From Sagittula salina (GTDB lineage Bacteria; Pseudomonadota; Alphaproteobacteria; Rhodobacterales; Rhodobacteraceae): a DNA stretch of 64,000 nt. The DNA lies in assembly GCF_017813235.1 (NCBI RefSeq), contig NZ_JAGISH010000013.1, positions 30,028 to 94,027 on the forward strand, read 5' to 3'. Positions 1 to 9,342 of the stretch are shown in pieces. Position 1 is the stretch's first letter, and every line of letters starts with the position of its first letter. The notes beneath the pieces are model-generated. The model ran no database searches and was not told the DNA's origin. It saw only the letters and a program-made list of their open reading frames with translations. Position numbers and translations under genes: made by a program.

Positions 1-1
1 C

Positions 2-1036
2 GATCTCACCGAGCTGAACCAGATGCAGCGCGAGGCAGAGGCAACCCGCGTGCTCTACGAGACCTTCCTGTCCCGGCTGAAGGAGGCTTCGCTGCAGATC
101 GGCTTCCAGCGGGCCGACAGCTACGTCATGGAACCGGCCCTCCCCGGCGCGCTGGTGGCGCCGAACCCGCCGCTGCTGCTGGCGATGGGGCTATTCCTCG
201 GCCTGATCCTCGGCGCCGGCTTGGTGCTGATGCAACAGCTGATGCAGCAGAGTGCCCGCACCGCCTCCGACCTTGAGCAGGCCACCGGGATCATGGTGCT
301 GGGCCAAGTGCCGGTGCTGCCGATCCGGCGCCGTCCGGAACTGATCAACTACCTGAATGACAACCCAACCTCCGGCCCGGTGGAGGCGCTGCGCAACCTG
401 CGCACCTCGATCCTTCTGGCAGACATCAACAACCCGCCGCGGATCATCCTCTCCACCTCCAGCGTGCCCGGAGAGGGCAAGACCACCCAGGCCATCGCCC
501 TCGCGGGAGTGCTCAGCGGCATCGACAAGCGCGTCCTGCTGATCGGCGGTGACGTGCGGCGCCGGGCGATAGCGGAGTATTTTCCGGGCATGAAGCATAC
601 CAGCCTGGCCGACGTGGTCACCGGGCGGATCTCGCTCGACGAGGCAGTGCATCACGATGACCGGCTGAACGTCGACGTCGTTACCGTCGGCGACCAGACA
701 GTGAACCCGGCGAACCTGTTCTCCTCCGACCACTTCCGCGCCTTCCTGCAGGCGATGCGGGAGCAATACGATTTCGTGGTGGTGGACTCGCCGCCGATCC
801 TGCTGGTGCCCGACGCGCGTATTCTGGCACAATACGCCGACACAGTGGTGGTTAATGTGCTATGGAACAGGACGCCGATCACCCAGGTCAAGGAAAGCAT
901 CCGCCAGCTCTCTCTAGTCGGCGTACAGCCAACCGGCTTGGTGCTGAGCCAAGTGAACACCCGAAAGCTGGCGCGGTACTCCAACGACGGTGCCTACGGC
1001 TACTACGAATCCTACAGAGACGGCACGTACAACTGA
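2..1036 (+). CDS. Wzc/ExoP-type tyrosine autokinase, polysaccharide co-polymerase (5' truncated)
   Basis: The gene is open to the left window edge, so the N-terminal Wzz part is missing. What remains is a membrane segment (around residues 55-75 of the visible part) followed by a cytoplasmic BY-kinase domain. Walker A is SSVPGEGKT, the Walker A' strand is VLLIGGDVRRR (the usual DxD aspartates are partly replaced by GG), and Walker B is FVVVDSPP. The C-terminus is a tyrosine cluster (YGYYESYRDGTY), the usual autophosphorylation site. Family members sit in the inner membrane and control chain length and export of Wzy-dependent exopolysaccharide. This fits the sugar transferase at 2669. The function call is firm; the polymer is unknown. 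Confidence 0.9.
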   Translation, partial: DLTELNQMQREAEATRVLYETFLSRLKEASLQIGFQRADSYVMEPALPGALVAPNPPLLLAMGLFLGLILGAGLVLMQQLMQQSARTASDLEQATGIMVLGQVPVLPIRRRPELINYLNDNPTSGPVEALRNLRTSILLADINNPPRIILSTSSVPGEGKTTQAIALAGVLSGIDKRVLLIGGDVRRRAIAEYFPGMKHTSLADVVTGRISLDEAVHHDDRLNVDVVTVGDQTVNPANLFSSDHFRAFLQAMREQYDFVVVDSPPILLVPDARILAQYADTVVVNVLWNRTPITQVKESIRQLSLVGVQPTGLVLSQVNTRKLARYSNDGAYGYYESYRDGTYN

Positions 1037-1384
1037 CAGGCCGACCCCGGCTGTCGCCGAGAGCGTCCGGCCCCTTCCTACGTGGCGCGAATTTGCCCAT
1101 TCGGTCGCACACCGGCATCGACGGGTTCTGGTGGTCGCTGTTCATCACCCAGCCCCACACCCGCCGCTACGGTGGCGTTCCGCCCACAGCCGCGTCCCTA
1201 GTGCCTTGCGCTGCTCTCGGCACCGATCACCGCCACGTCAGGTCAGATACATCATGCATTCCCCTTCGCCAGCCGTTTTCGCGCAAGGTCACCAACGCAG
1301 GGAATGGGCCGGTTGTCGGGTGGAACCAAGGAGGCCCGCGGTAGGCGCTTGGCTGGGGCAGAGAGTATCCGAGCGTTGCGTCAC
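1037..1384. other. Intergenic gap, no gene recognised
   Basis: This gap lies between the convergent ends of the tyrosine kinase gene and the epimerase gene. Short open frames are present, but none has a ribosome-binding site or family motifs, and I see no clear hairpin with a T-tract. Confidence 0.5.
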
Positions 1385-2398
1385 TCAGACCCGGTAATAT
1401 TCCCGGTACCACTCGACGAAACGCTCCACCCCCTCACGCATGTCAGTCTGCGGGCTGTAGCCAGTCAGCCGCTCCAACAGCCCCGCGTCCGCCCAGGTGG
1501 CGGGGACGTCGCCGGGCTGGATGTCCATCAGGTTGCGGGTGGTCTTTTGGCCCAGGGCCGCCTCGATCGCTTCGATGAAATCCAGAAGCCGCTCGGATTT
1601 CGAATTGCCGATGTTCACCACCCGGAAAGGCGCCACCGGGGACAGGCTGTCGCCCTCGGGGACCTCGCCGCCCTCAGGCCGTGTCGGCACGGCCTCGAAC
1701 ATCAGCAGCCGGATGGCCCGCACCAGATCCTCCACATAGGTGAAATCCCGATACATCTCGCCGTGATTGTAGACATCGATCGCCTCGCCCTCCAGCGTGG
1801 CCTTCACAAACTTGAACAGCGCCATGTCCGGCCGCCCCCAGGGCCCATAGACCGTGAAGAAGCGGAACATGGTCGTCGGAAGGTCGTAAAGATGGGCGTA
1901 GGAATGCCCCATGGCCTCGGTCGCCTTCTTCGTCGCGGCGTAGATCGTCATCGGCGTATCGGCCTTGTCGGTCTCGGCGAAGGGCATCTTTTCGTTGGCG
2001 CCGTAGACCGAGGAGGTCGAGGCCATCATCAGATGCTCCACCCCCTGCCTGCGCGCCGCCTCCATCACGTTGAAGGTGCCTACGACGTTGGCATCCACAT
2101 AGGCGCGCGGGTTCTCGAGGCTGTAGCGCACCCCCGCCTGCCCGGCGAGATGCACGATGATCTCGGGCTCGAAGGCATCTATGGCGGCATCCAGCGCGGC
2201 GCGGTCCTCCAGCATGGCCTCGGTGGTGGAGAAACCCGGGGACTGCAACAGCATGGCATGACGACGCTGCTTCAGCGTGATGTCGTAGTAGTCTGTCATG
2301 CCGTCGAAACCAGCGACGCGATGGCCTTCTTCCAGCAACAACCGTGCGAGGTGGAAACCGATGAACCCAGCGGTTCCGGTGATGAAGATTCGTTTCAA
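1385..2398 (-). CDS. NAD-dependent epimerase, probable UDP-glucuronate 4-epimerase
   Basis: Extended SDR enzyme. The NAD-binding motif TGTAGFIG is at the N-terminus, followed by STSSVYG (catalytic Ser region) and YAATKKA (catalytic Tyr-x-x-x-Lys), with FRFFTVYGPWGRPDMA typical of the UDP-glucuronate 4-epimerase (LpsL/GAE) group. It would supply UDP-galacturonate for the polysaccharide. I chose a TTG start at 2398 because it places the Rossmann strand at residue 2 and gives 337 aa, normal for the family. An ATG at 2470 would add 24 residues rich in Arg with no family match. Neither start has a strong ribosome-binding site. The exact sugar substrate is inferred. Confidence 0.82.
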   Translation of the reverse strand: MKRIFITGTAGFIGFHLARLLLEEGHRVAGFDGMTDYYDITLKQRRHAMLLQSPGFSTTEAMLEDRAALDAAIDAFEPEIIVHLAGQAGVRYSLENPRAYVDANVVGTFNVMEAARRQGVEHLMMASTSSVYGANEKMPFAETDKADTPMTIYAATKKATEAMGHSYAHLYDLPTTMFRFFTVYGPWGRPDMALFKFVKATLEGEAIDVYNHGEMYRDFTYVEDLVRAIRLLMFEAVPTRPEGGEVPEGDSLSPVAPFRVVNIGNSKSERLLDFIEAIEAALGQKTTRNLMDIQPGDVPATWADAGLLERLTGYSPQTDMREGVERFVEWYREYYRV

Positions 2399-2562
2399 CC
2401 TGCGTCCCGCCTTTTCTCTCCGCCTGCAATCCGGCAGCCGCTCCCCAACTCGAATTCCGGTCTCGCGCATTGCGGAAGAGGCTGCAAGCCGAAGGTTTGC
2501 GCGATATCCTGTCAGCTACAGGTCGTTCGTGTGAAATATCCGCACACGCCCCTGAAAGACAG

Positions 2563-2594
2563 TTGACTGGGATGCTGCATTTGCACCATTTAAC
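2563..2594 (+). promoter_or_regulatory. Candidate promoter of the sugar transferase gene
   Basis: An AT-rich stretch in otherwise GC-rich DNA contains TTGACT (2563-2568) and, 17-20 bases on, CCATTT/TTTAAC as a possible -10. It lies about 80 bases before the start at 2669. The -10 element is weak, so this is only a suggestion. Confidence 0.3.
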
Positions 2595-2668
2595 ACAATA
2601 TTAAGAACGATTGAGATTACCCAAACGCTTCATGAATCACGTCAACGAGCAGCTTTCGGAGAAACTGG

Positions 2669-3325
2669 ATGTTTGACAGTAGCATTCTGGACGACACAAT
2701 GATGCGGGACAGCTCTTCGGAGCGGAGTCCCCCACCCCGCCTCCTCTTCGCCATCGTGAAACGCGCCTTCGACATCACCATGAGCCTGCTGCTTTTACCG
2801 CCGCTCCTGGTTGTCGGCCTGATCCTTCTGGCGCTGAACCCTTTCTACAACAAGGGCCGCCTGATCTACACGCAGCAGCGGATGGGCCGCGATTGCCGTC
2901 CTTTCACGGCGTTGAAGTTCCGCTCCATGACCGACGTGCAGCAGGTCAGCCGCGCCGCCGACGATCCGCTGGAAACCGACCGCATCACGCGGCTGGGGCA
3001 GATCCTGCGCAAGTCGCGCATCGACGAGCTGCCGCAGGTACTCAACGTCCTGAAGGGCGACATGAGCCTGATCGGCCCGCGCCCCGATTACTACGACCAT
3101 GCGCTGCGCTTCCTCAAAGAGGTGCCGGGCTACCGCGAGCGGCATGCCGTGCGCCCGGGCATCAGCGGGCTGGCGCAGACCGAACTGGGCTACATCGAGG
3201 GGGTGGAGGCCACCTGCCGCAAGGTGCGCGCGGACCTCTACTACATCCAGAACGCCGGTTTCGCGCTGGAGACATGGATCTTCCTGCGCACGCTTTCCGT
3301 GGTGCTCCGGCGGGCAGGCGCCTGA
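2669..3325 (+). CDS. Initiating sugar transferase (ExoY/PssY family)
   Basis: Bacterial sugar-transferase domain (PF02397 type), 218 aa. It has one N-terminal hydrophobic helix (MSLLLLPPLLVVGLILLAL), then the family motifs LKFRSM, LRKSRIDELPQ and GDMSLIGPRP. Such enzymes load the first sugar-1-phosphate onto undecaprenyl phosphate at the inner membrane and so start repeat-unit synthesis. The gene stands alone on the plus strand with an AT-rich upstream region and a strong terminator after it, and works logically with the kinase at the left edge. The sugar specificity cannot be read from the sequence. Confidence 0.9.
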   Translation: MFDSSILDDTMMRDSSSERSPPPRLLFAIVKRAFDITMSLLLLPPLLVVGLILLALNPFYNKGRLIYTQQRMGRDCRPFTALKFRSMTDVQQVSRAADDPLETDRITRLGQILRKSRIDELPQVLNVLKGDMSLIGPRPDYYDHALRFLKEVPGYRERHAVRPGISGLAQTELGYIEGVEATCRKVRADLYYIQNAGFALETWIFLRTLSVVLRRAGA

Positions 3326-3347
3326 GCCGCGCCCTTGGCGAATGAAC

Positions 3348-3383
3348 CGAAGGGCTCGACGCTGTCGAGCCCTTCGTCGTTTT
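3348..3383. terminator. Intrinsic terminator between convergent genes
   Basis: A perfect 13-bp stem (CGAAGGGCTCGAC, 3348-3360, with its complement 3364-3376) and a GCT loop are followed by TCGTCGTTTT. It sits between the ends of the sugar transferase gene and the sulfotransferase gene and may stop transcription from both sides. Confidence 0.85.
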
Positions 3384-3413
3384 CGCACCGTCCTCAGCCG
3401 CCTCAGGTTTCCC

Positions 3414-4769
3414 TCAGGCCTCCGTCGGCTGTGGCAGCCGGATGCCGGCCGCGCGAAAGCGTTGCGCCACTTCGGCAGGCAGCACGATTCCGCGCTGTTG
3501 CAGGAACCGCGTCAGGTCCATCGGCCAAAGCAGCGCCTGCGCCCCGCCAAAACCTTCGAAGAGCGTCAGCACGCCGTCGTAGTTGCCGCGCGCCACCTCG
3601 CGGGTCATCAGCCCCTCGATGTAATGCGGGATCGGCCCGTGCGTGGCGATGATGCGGTTCTGCAGCTCCGGCACGCCCATGGGCTCCACCGGGTCGCGCA
3701 TGTGCGCCAGTTGCAGGCGCGCCATGTCGCGCGCCAGCGAGGGACCGGCGTGTGGCATTTCCACGATGGTGTTCATCGTCCGCCGCAGATCAGAGCCGAA
3801 CATGGCGCTGACCGCCTCCTCGAAACTGGTCAGCGGGGTCAGCTGGTTCAGGATCGCGAGCGGCACCTTGTCGGACACCTGGGCGTGGAACACCCGCGGT
3901 GCGGGGTCGAGCGTGAGGCCGATCCGCGACAGCTCCGCCGCGCGGGTCATGTCGCGATAGATGCGCTCGCGGGTCTCCGCACGCAAAAGCCCCGTGTCCG
4001 CCTGCCGCGTCAGCACCGCCTGCCGCATCATCAGCTGTTCCGCCAGCGCCCGGCCGATGTCGCGCCGGTAAAGCGAGAACTGCCGGTTCGCCACCAGCAG
4101 ATGCCCGGCGGGCAGGCGGTAGACCGCATCGCCCAGCGGCACCTCGGATTCGTGATCGCCGTCATAGAAACACTGCGGCGCGGTGAAACCCGGCGCGGGG
4201 TTCTTTGTCAGGTCCAGCGACCAGCCCGCCTCCAGCCCCGCGAAATCGCGAATAACAGTCTCTATTTCACCCAGATCTGCCCCGAAGGCGAAGCCATGCA
4301 CGTTCTCCGCGCCGAAGGCCTCGATCAGGTGTTCCACCCGTGGCGCCACGGGAAAGAGGTATTTAGCCAGCACGGACGGCGACCAGAAACTGTAGTTGGC
4401 ATGGCCGACGATCTTCTGGTTCTGCGCCACGTCGTGCAGGTAGTGGGAATAGGCGCGCTCCAGCGGGTCGCGCAGGCAGACGACGATCTTCACCTCGTGC
4501 CCGGCCAGAGCGGCGCGCATGTTGGCGGCACTGCCACGCACGTCGTCGATATAAAGCGGCGAGGCGTCAAAGATCACCCGGTCGTCCTCCCCCTCTTCGA
4601 AGAGCGAGAGATATTCCGCCAGATCGCGGCCCCGGCGGAAGTAATCCACCTCCTTCGTGGCACGTGGCAGGCAAAAGCGGTCGGGGCGCCGCGCGGCCTG
4701 GGCATACAGAAAGGTGGTGCCGGACTTGGGCAGCCCCACCACGATGAGGAAACGTCGTGCCTGTGTCAT
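3414..4769 (-). CDS. Sulfotransferase-domain protein
   Basis: The protein (451 aa) starts with a PAPS-binding loop, VGLPKSGTTFLY, near residue 12. The second phosphate-binding motif, CLRDPLERAYSHY, lies around residue 100. Both are standard for PAPS-dependent sulfotransferases. The C-terminal ~200 residues are not recognised and include a LTRFLQQRGIVLP segment. It follows the 1035-aa glycosyltransferase gene by 25 bases in the same direction, so the two are probably co-transcribed. The context suggests it sulfates the surface polysaccharide; the acceptor is unknown. Confidence 0.8.
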   Translation of the reverse strand: MTQARRFLIVVGLPKSGTTFLYAQAARRPDRFCLPRATKEVDYFRRGRDLAEYLSLFEEGEDDRVIFDASPLYIDDVRGSAANMRAALAGHEVKIVVCLRDPLERAYSHYLHDVAQNQKIVGHANYSFWSPSVLAKYLFPVAPRVEHLIEAFGAENVHGFAFGADLGEIETVIRDFAGLEAGWSLDLTKNPAPGFTAPQCFYDGDHESEVPLGDAVYRLPAGHLLVANRQFSLYRRDIGRALAEQLMMRQAVLTRQADTGLLRAETRERIYRDMTRAAELSRIGLTLDPAPRVFHAQVSDKVPLAILNQLTPLTSFEEAVSAMFGSDLRRTMNTIVEMPHAGPSLARDMARLQLAHMRDPVEPMGVPELQNRIIATHGPIPHYIEGLMTREVARGNYDGVLTLFEGFGGAQALLWPMDLTRFLQQRGIVLPAEVAQRFRAAGIRLPQPTEA

Positions 4770-4794
4770 AGTCGTGCCTGTTTCATATCAGAGC

Positions 4795-7700
4795 CTATTC
4801 CGCCGCAACCGAGGGGTTTTGCGGGGTATCTTCCGGCTCGCCTTCCGCCTCGCTGTCCGTTTTTGGTGCCACCAGTTCCAGCGCGCGCAACAGCACGCCC
4901 AGCTTGCGGGCGTCGTCCGATACGCCCAGTTCCGACGGACTGGCCGCGCGGTCGAGCGCGAGGTGCAGCACGCAGGCGCCCCCGGCCCCCTCGGGCAGGG
5001 GCATGTCGAACCCCGTGACCTGATCGCGGCCCAGCGTGAACTGCAATTCCGCCAGCGGCGGCGGCCCGTCCTCGCCCAGCAGCGGCAGCGCCAGTTCGTC
5101 GGCGTCCCGCAGCACCAGCGTCAGCCGACGCTGTTGGCCAAGCGCCGCCGTCCCGAAGGCGCCCAGTTCCAGATGCAGCCGCGCGCCCGGCGGCAGGCCA
5201 TCGGGCAGGACCAGCTGCAGGCGGCCCTCCGGGCCGTCGGTCCAGGCCCCCGGCACCTCTGGCGCATGAAAGCCGCGCGCCGCCCCCGCCATGGCCCCCG
5301 CGAGGTCCGGCGTGATGGCTTGCCGCCGCCCCGGCGCCAGGACAAGCCCCGCGTCGGGGTCGGCGACGGGCGGCAGGAAACGGCCCTGTGCGTCGATCCT
5401 CCAGACCGGGTCCAGCCTGCGCCGCGCCGGATCGCCGCGGTCGGCGGCGGTCTCGCCGAGGTAGGCGTATAGCAGCGTCAGCACGCCCGCCTCGCCCTTT
5501 GCGGCCTGCCAGAGCGCGTCGCTCTCGGTCTTGGCGCGCAGCCACCAGCGGGCGTTGTTGCGCCGCGCGACCTCATAGGTGTTACGGGCCTCGATCAGCC
5601 CCGAAAGCGGATCGCGCGCCGCATCCATGAAGCGGCGCACGGCCTGTGCTTCCGCCTCGAAATTGCGGTTTTCAGGTGTATCAGGGTCGAATCCACCCAC
5701 CGTGATACGCCCCTCGGCGCGGTGCAGCAGATGCGCCAGCACGGCGCCGCGCCCCAGGCTGGCCATCATGCCCGACAGCACGACCATCTCGATCCCGAAG
5801 GGGTCGCGCTTGTCGATCCGCCGGATCGCGTTCAGCAGGAAATGGTCGCCCTCGTAATAGAGGAAATCCTCCAGCACGTAGGCGCGCACGCGCGGCTCAA
5901 CCTCCGGGGGCAGCAGGTGGTCAAAGACCATCGCCTCTCCCAGACGCAGCCCGGCGGCGTCCGCCGCCGCGACCAGCCGCGCCAACCGATCCGCCGGGCG
6001 ACGGACCGCCTGCACCGCGTGCAGGTCCAGCGCCGAAAGGTCGATCGGCGCGGGGCGGTCCGCCAGCGCGTCGGCCGGGATCAGCAGCAGTTCGGCGAGG
6101 TTGCTGACCGCCGGGTGCGCCCCCTGCCCTGCCGCCTGCAGGATGCGGGCGCGGCGCGCGGTCTTGGCGTCCAGAAAGGCCTCGATCCGCTCCGGCGCGA
6201 TTTGCGCCCGCCAGTCGGTGACGGCGCCGTTCTCCAGCAGCAGTATCTCCGGGTCGTGGAAGGGTTCCGCCTTGTCCTCCAGCGCCTGGTGGATGGCCGC
6301 ACTCAGCACCTGCCCCGGCTGCCATGGCGGCCCTTCGGGCGCGAGCAGCCGCATCAGTTCGTCAAAGCGCACCGGGCGTTTCGCCAGCGCGAGGTAGATG
6401 GCATGCACAGACTCCAGCAGCGAGGTGTGGATCAGGTCACCCAGCTCGTAATGCTTGCGCCAGAACTGCCGCCCCTGGGCTGCGCGAAACAGCGCGGGGA
6501 AGCTTTCGGGGCGCGCGGGATCGGCGCCAAGCGCGGCGCAAAACAGAGACTGTTCCGCCTGAGAAAGCTCAAGACAGCGTTCGGCCGAGCAGACCGACGG
6601 CGTTTCGAACAGCACCCGCCCCACCGCTTCCTGCTGCGCGGGCAGCGCCGTGCGGATGGCGCTGGCGGTGCGTGCCATGGCGGCGCGCTCACGGAAGGCG
6701 CGCACCCGCGCCACCGCCTGATCGTAATGCACGCCCTCGCGGAAATGCGCCACCAGTCGGGGCAGATCCTCCTTCGAGGCAAAGATCGCCCCGTCGTCCA
6801 TGTCGAGGAAGGGGTGATGCGGCGGCAGGAACAGAGGCCGGTCGAGGTTCGCCACGAACCGCGCCGTGGCGGAGTTGTTCCAGTGGTCGTAATCCTTCTG
6901 CGGCAGGTAGAAGTAATCCGCCTCCTTCAGCCGCTCCAGCAGTTCCACATCCGTCACCCAGCCGGAGCCGAAGTCATGCGGCACGCCGAGGTCTTCGAGC
7001 ACCTCCTCGAAGCGCGTCAACTCGTCCGTGTTGCCGGTGGCGACCGAGCCCACCAGCCGCCCGCGGATCTCCTGCGCCAGATGGAAAAGGCTGTCGAAGT
7101 CCTTGCCGCCGTATTGAAAGAAGCCGAAAAATCCCAGCACCTCGGGCCGCTCGTCGCGGTCGCCGACGTAAGTGTGTTCCGGCACCGGCACCGGGGAGAC
7201 GCCCAGCTCCAGCGTCGGCAGGAAGAACTGCCGCCCGGCGGAGCTGATGAAGGCGATCGACGGGATGTCCGACTGCCAGATCTGCCCCTGCCGCGAGAAC
7301 AGCAGGTCATGGTCGGTATCCAGCAGCGAATGATGGATGATGAGCGGCAGCGCGCCCATCTCGCGGCGCATGACCTCGAGGTTCTGCAGGAGCCGCGTGG
7401 TGCTTTCGCCCTGGCTCAGGCGCGGATTCAGCCCGTCGAACAGGCCGGGGCCGTGGTTCACGATGACCAGCGTGCCCTCCAGCCCCTCGCGCCCCAGCGC
7501 CAGCGCGGCGGAGGTGGTGCGCACCACGTCGATCCGGTCCACCTGCCTGGCCAGCTCGCCCGCGAGGTAACGGCCGTATTCGCCGATGCCGCATTGCTTC
7601 AGGTGGCTGGGAGAAATCATCACCACGCGCCGGATGTCCCCGGTGATCCGCGCCAGAACGGCCCGCCCCTGCTGGCGGCCATAGAGCGCATGATGCTGCG

Positions 7701-7902
7701 CCGGATCGTTCAGGATCGACAGCGCGCGGGCGCGGGCCACGTCCTCCCAGGTGTCGGCGTAGCCCTCCGGCAGGGGCGCGCGGCGCAGCGGGCTGGGGCC
7801 AGCGGGCCCGTCGGAGAAGCCGCCCGGCGGCGAGGCAACGGGGCGCGCGGGACCAAGGATTCTGCGGGCAGCGGCGGAGAGTGTCTCGGCGGGGGGTATC
7901 AC
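4795..7902 (-). CDS. Very large glycosyltransferase-like protein
   Basis: 1035 aa. Residues ~90-410 look like a GT-B glycosyltransferase: VVMISPSHLKQCGIGEYGRYLAGEL resembles the N-terminal lobe, and LLERLKEADYFYLP followed by NNSATARFVANLDRPL resembles the C-terminal lobe of GT4 enzymes. The middle third is helical and unassigned. The last ~150 residues look like a beta-rich accessory domain ending in ELGVSDDARKLGVLLRALEL. The gene begins a minus-strand operon with the sulfotransferase at 3414 and diverges from gmd. It contains the short palindrome AAACAG-AGA-CTGTTC at 6541. The glycosyltransferase role is likely; donor and acceptor are unknown. Confidence 0.65.
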   Translation of the reverse strand: MIPPAETLSAAARRILGPARPVASPPGGFSDGPAGPSPLRRAPLPEGYADTWEDVARARALSILNDPAQHHALYGRQQGRAVLARITGDIRRVVMISPSHLKQCGIGEYGRYLAGELARQVDRIDVVRTTSAALALGREGLEGTLVIVNHGPGLFDGLNPRLSQGESTTRLLQNLEVMRREMGALPLIIHHSLLDTDHDLLFSRQGQIWQSDIPSIAFISSAGRQFFLPTLELGVSPVPVPEHTYVGDRDERPEVLGFFGFFQYGGKDFDSLFHLAQEIRGRLVGSVATGNTDELTRFEEVLEDLGVPHDFGSGWVTDVELLERLKEADYFYLPQKDYDHWNNSATARFVANLDRPLFLPPHHPFLDMDDGAIFASKEDLPRLVAHFREGVHYDQAVARVRAFRERAAMARTASAIRTALPAQQEAVGRVLFETPSVCSAERCLELSQAEQSLFCAALGADPARPESFPALFRAAQGRQFWRKHYELGDLIHTSLLESVHAIYLALAKRPVRFDELMRLLAPEGPPWQPGQVLSAAIHQALEDKAEPFHDPEILLLENGAVTDWRAQIAPERIEAFLDAKTARRARILQAAGQGAHPAVSNLAELLLIPADALADRPAPIDLSALDLHAVQAVRRPADRLARLVAAADAAGLRLGEAMVFDHLLPPEVEPRVRAYVLEDFLYYEGDHFLLNAIRRIDKRDPFGIEMVVLSGMMASLGRGAVLAHLLHRAEGRITVGGFDPDTPENRNFEAEAQAVRRFMDAARDPLSGLIEARNTYEVARRNNARWWLRAKTESDALWQAAKGEAGVLTLLYAYLGETAADRGDPARRRLDPVWRIDAQGRFLPPVADPDAGLVLAPGRRQAITPDLAGAMAGAARGFHAPEVPGAWTDGPEGRLQLVLPDGLPPGARLHLELGAFGTAALGQQRRLTLVLRDADELALPLLGEDGPPPLAELQFTLGRDQVTGFDMPLPEGAGGACVLHLALDRAASPSELGVSDDARKLGVLLRALELVAPKTDSEAEGEPEDTPQNPSVAAE

Positions 7903-8312
7903 GAAACGCGGTCCTTTCGGGGGGAAACGGGAGGTGTCGGGTGGGTTGTGCGAGGTGTCAGGGACGACTCACGGGGCAGTGACGGGGCGCAATGGCGGGG
8001 CCACCGGGTGGCGCATGATTCGTCTCTGTTCCGGCGCAAAATCTGGCGGAAAACGCGACTATCCGGCGGGCGTGTGCGCCGCATGACAGGGTCTGCAGGG
8101 ATCTTCACCACGGTTTCCTTTCCCTTTGACGGCCCAGTTGGCAGCCAGGTGGTGGCCAATTGGCAGACAGCCCTCTGCCCGCCCGCTCCGTGCCGGAACC
8201 GACCTCCCGGTCGCGCCGGAAATCTTGCTTGTGACTCAAATTATGCGGGTCCGTTTAACGCCCGGTTAAGTGAGATTGGGTGAACAAGGGGGCGACACAA
8301 ACAGGAGGCCCC
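7903..8312. promoter_or_regulatory. Divergent intergenic region, two polysaccharide operons
   Basis: This 410-base region separates the outward-facing starts of the large glycosyltransferase gene and gmd, so promoters for both operons must lie here. The part closest to gmd (about 8225-8280) is richer in A and T. An AGGAGG ribosome-binding site at 8303-8308 fixes the gmd start. No clear operator repeat was seen. Confidence 0.5.
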
Positions 8313-9341
8313 ATGAAAAAGGCATTCATCACTGGCATCACCGGGCAGGACGGCGCCTACCTGGCCAAGCTGCTCCTGGAGAAGGGCTACGAGGTCCACG
8401 GCGGCGTGCGCCGCATCTCCCATCCTGAAACCACGCGGCTGGACCTGCTGGGCATCACCCGGGACATCCACCTGCACGAATTCGACCTGGGCGAGCCCAA
8501 CAGCATCTTCCGCACCATCCGCGCGCTGATGCCGGACGAGTTCTACAACCTCGCGGCACAAAGCTTTGTCGGCGCCAGCTGGGAGCTGCCGATCTACACG
8601 GCGGACGTGGACGGCATGGCTGTGGTGCGCATCCTCGACGCGCTACGCACGGTGTCGCCCGAGACGCGGTTCTACCAGGCCTCGACGTCGGAGATGTTCG
8701 GCCTCGTGCAGGAGGTGCCGCAGCGCGAGACGACGCGCCTCTACCCCCGCTCGCCCTATGGCGTGGCGAAGGTATACGGTCACTATATCACCATGAATTA
8801 CCGCGAGAGCTTTGACATGCATGCCTCGTCGGGCATCCTGTTCAATCACGAAAGCCCCCTGCGCGGGAAGGAATTCGTCACCCGCAAGATCACGCTGGGG
8901 CTGGCCGACATCGCACGCGGCGGCAACGCGGCGGTGGAACTGGGCAACATGGACGCAAAGCGCGACTGGGGCTTTGCCGGCGATTACGTCGAAGGCATGT
9001 GGCGGATGCTCCAGCAGGAAGAGCCCGACGACTACGTGCTGGCCACCGGCGTGACGACGACGATCCGCGACTTCTTCACCTATGCGGCAGAGGCGCTGGG
9101 GATGTCGCTCGACTGGCAGGGCGAGGCGGAGGCCGAGACCGCCACCGACCGCAAGACCGGCCGCGTGGTGATGAAGGTGAACCCGAAGTTCTACCGCCCC
9201 GCAGAGGTCGACCTGCTGATCGGCGACGCCACGAAGGCGCGCAACGCGCTTGGCTGGACGCCGCAGGTCGACGTGCAGCAACTGGCGCAGATGATGGCGC
9301 GGGCCGATTACGACGCGCTGGCAACGCAGAAAGCGGCCTGA
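8313..9341 (+). CDS. gmd: GDP-mannose 4,6-dehydratase
   Basis: Converts GDP-D-mannose to GDP-4-keto-6-deoxymannose, the precursor of fucose, rhamnose-type and perosamine sugars. The SDR signature GITGQDGAYLA opens the protein, then QASTSEMFG (catalytic Ser/Thr and Glu) and YPRSPYGVAKVYGH (Tyr-x-x-x-Lys). NHESPLRGKEFVTRKI is specific to the Gmd family. Length 342 aa is normal. The ATG at 8313 is chosen because AGGAGG lies 5 bases before it; the in-frame start 33 bases upstream has no such site. It heads a six-gene plus-strand operon that also encodes ManC, which makes its substrate. Confidence 0.95.
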   Translation: MKKAFITGITGQDGAYLAKLLLEKGYEVHGGVRRISHPETTRLDLLGITRDIHLHEFDLGEPNSIFRTIRALMPDEFYNLAAQSFVGASWELPIYTADVDGMAVVRILDALRTVSPETRFYQASTSEMFGLVQEVPQRETTRLYPRSPYGVAKVYGHYITMNYRESFDMHASSGILFNHESPLRGKEFVTRKITLGLADIARGGNAAVELGNMDAKRDWGFAGDYVEGMWRMLQQEEPDDYVLATGVTTTIRDFFTYAAEALGMSLDWQGEAEAETATDRKTGRVVMKVNPKFYRPAEVDLLIGDATKARNALGWTPQVDVQQLAQMMARADYDALATQKAA

Positions 9342-9342
9342 C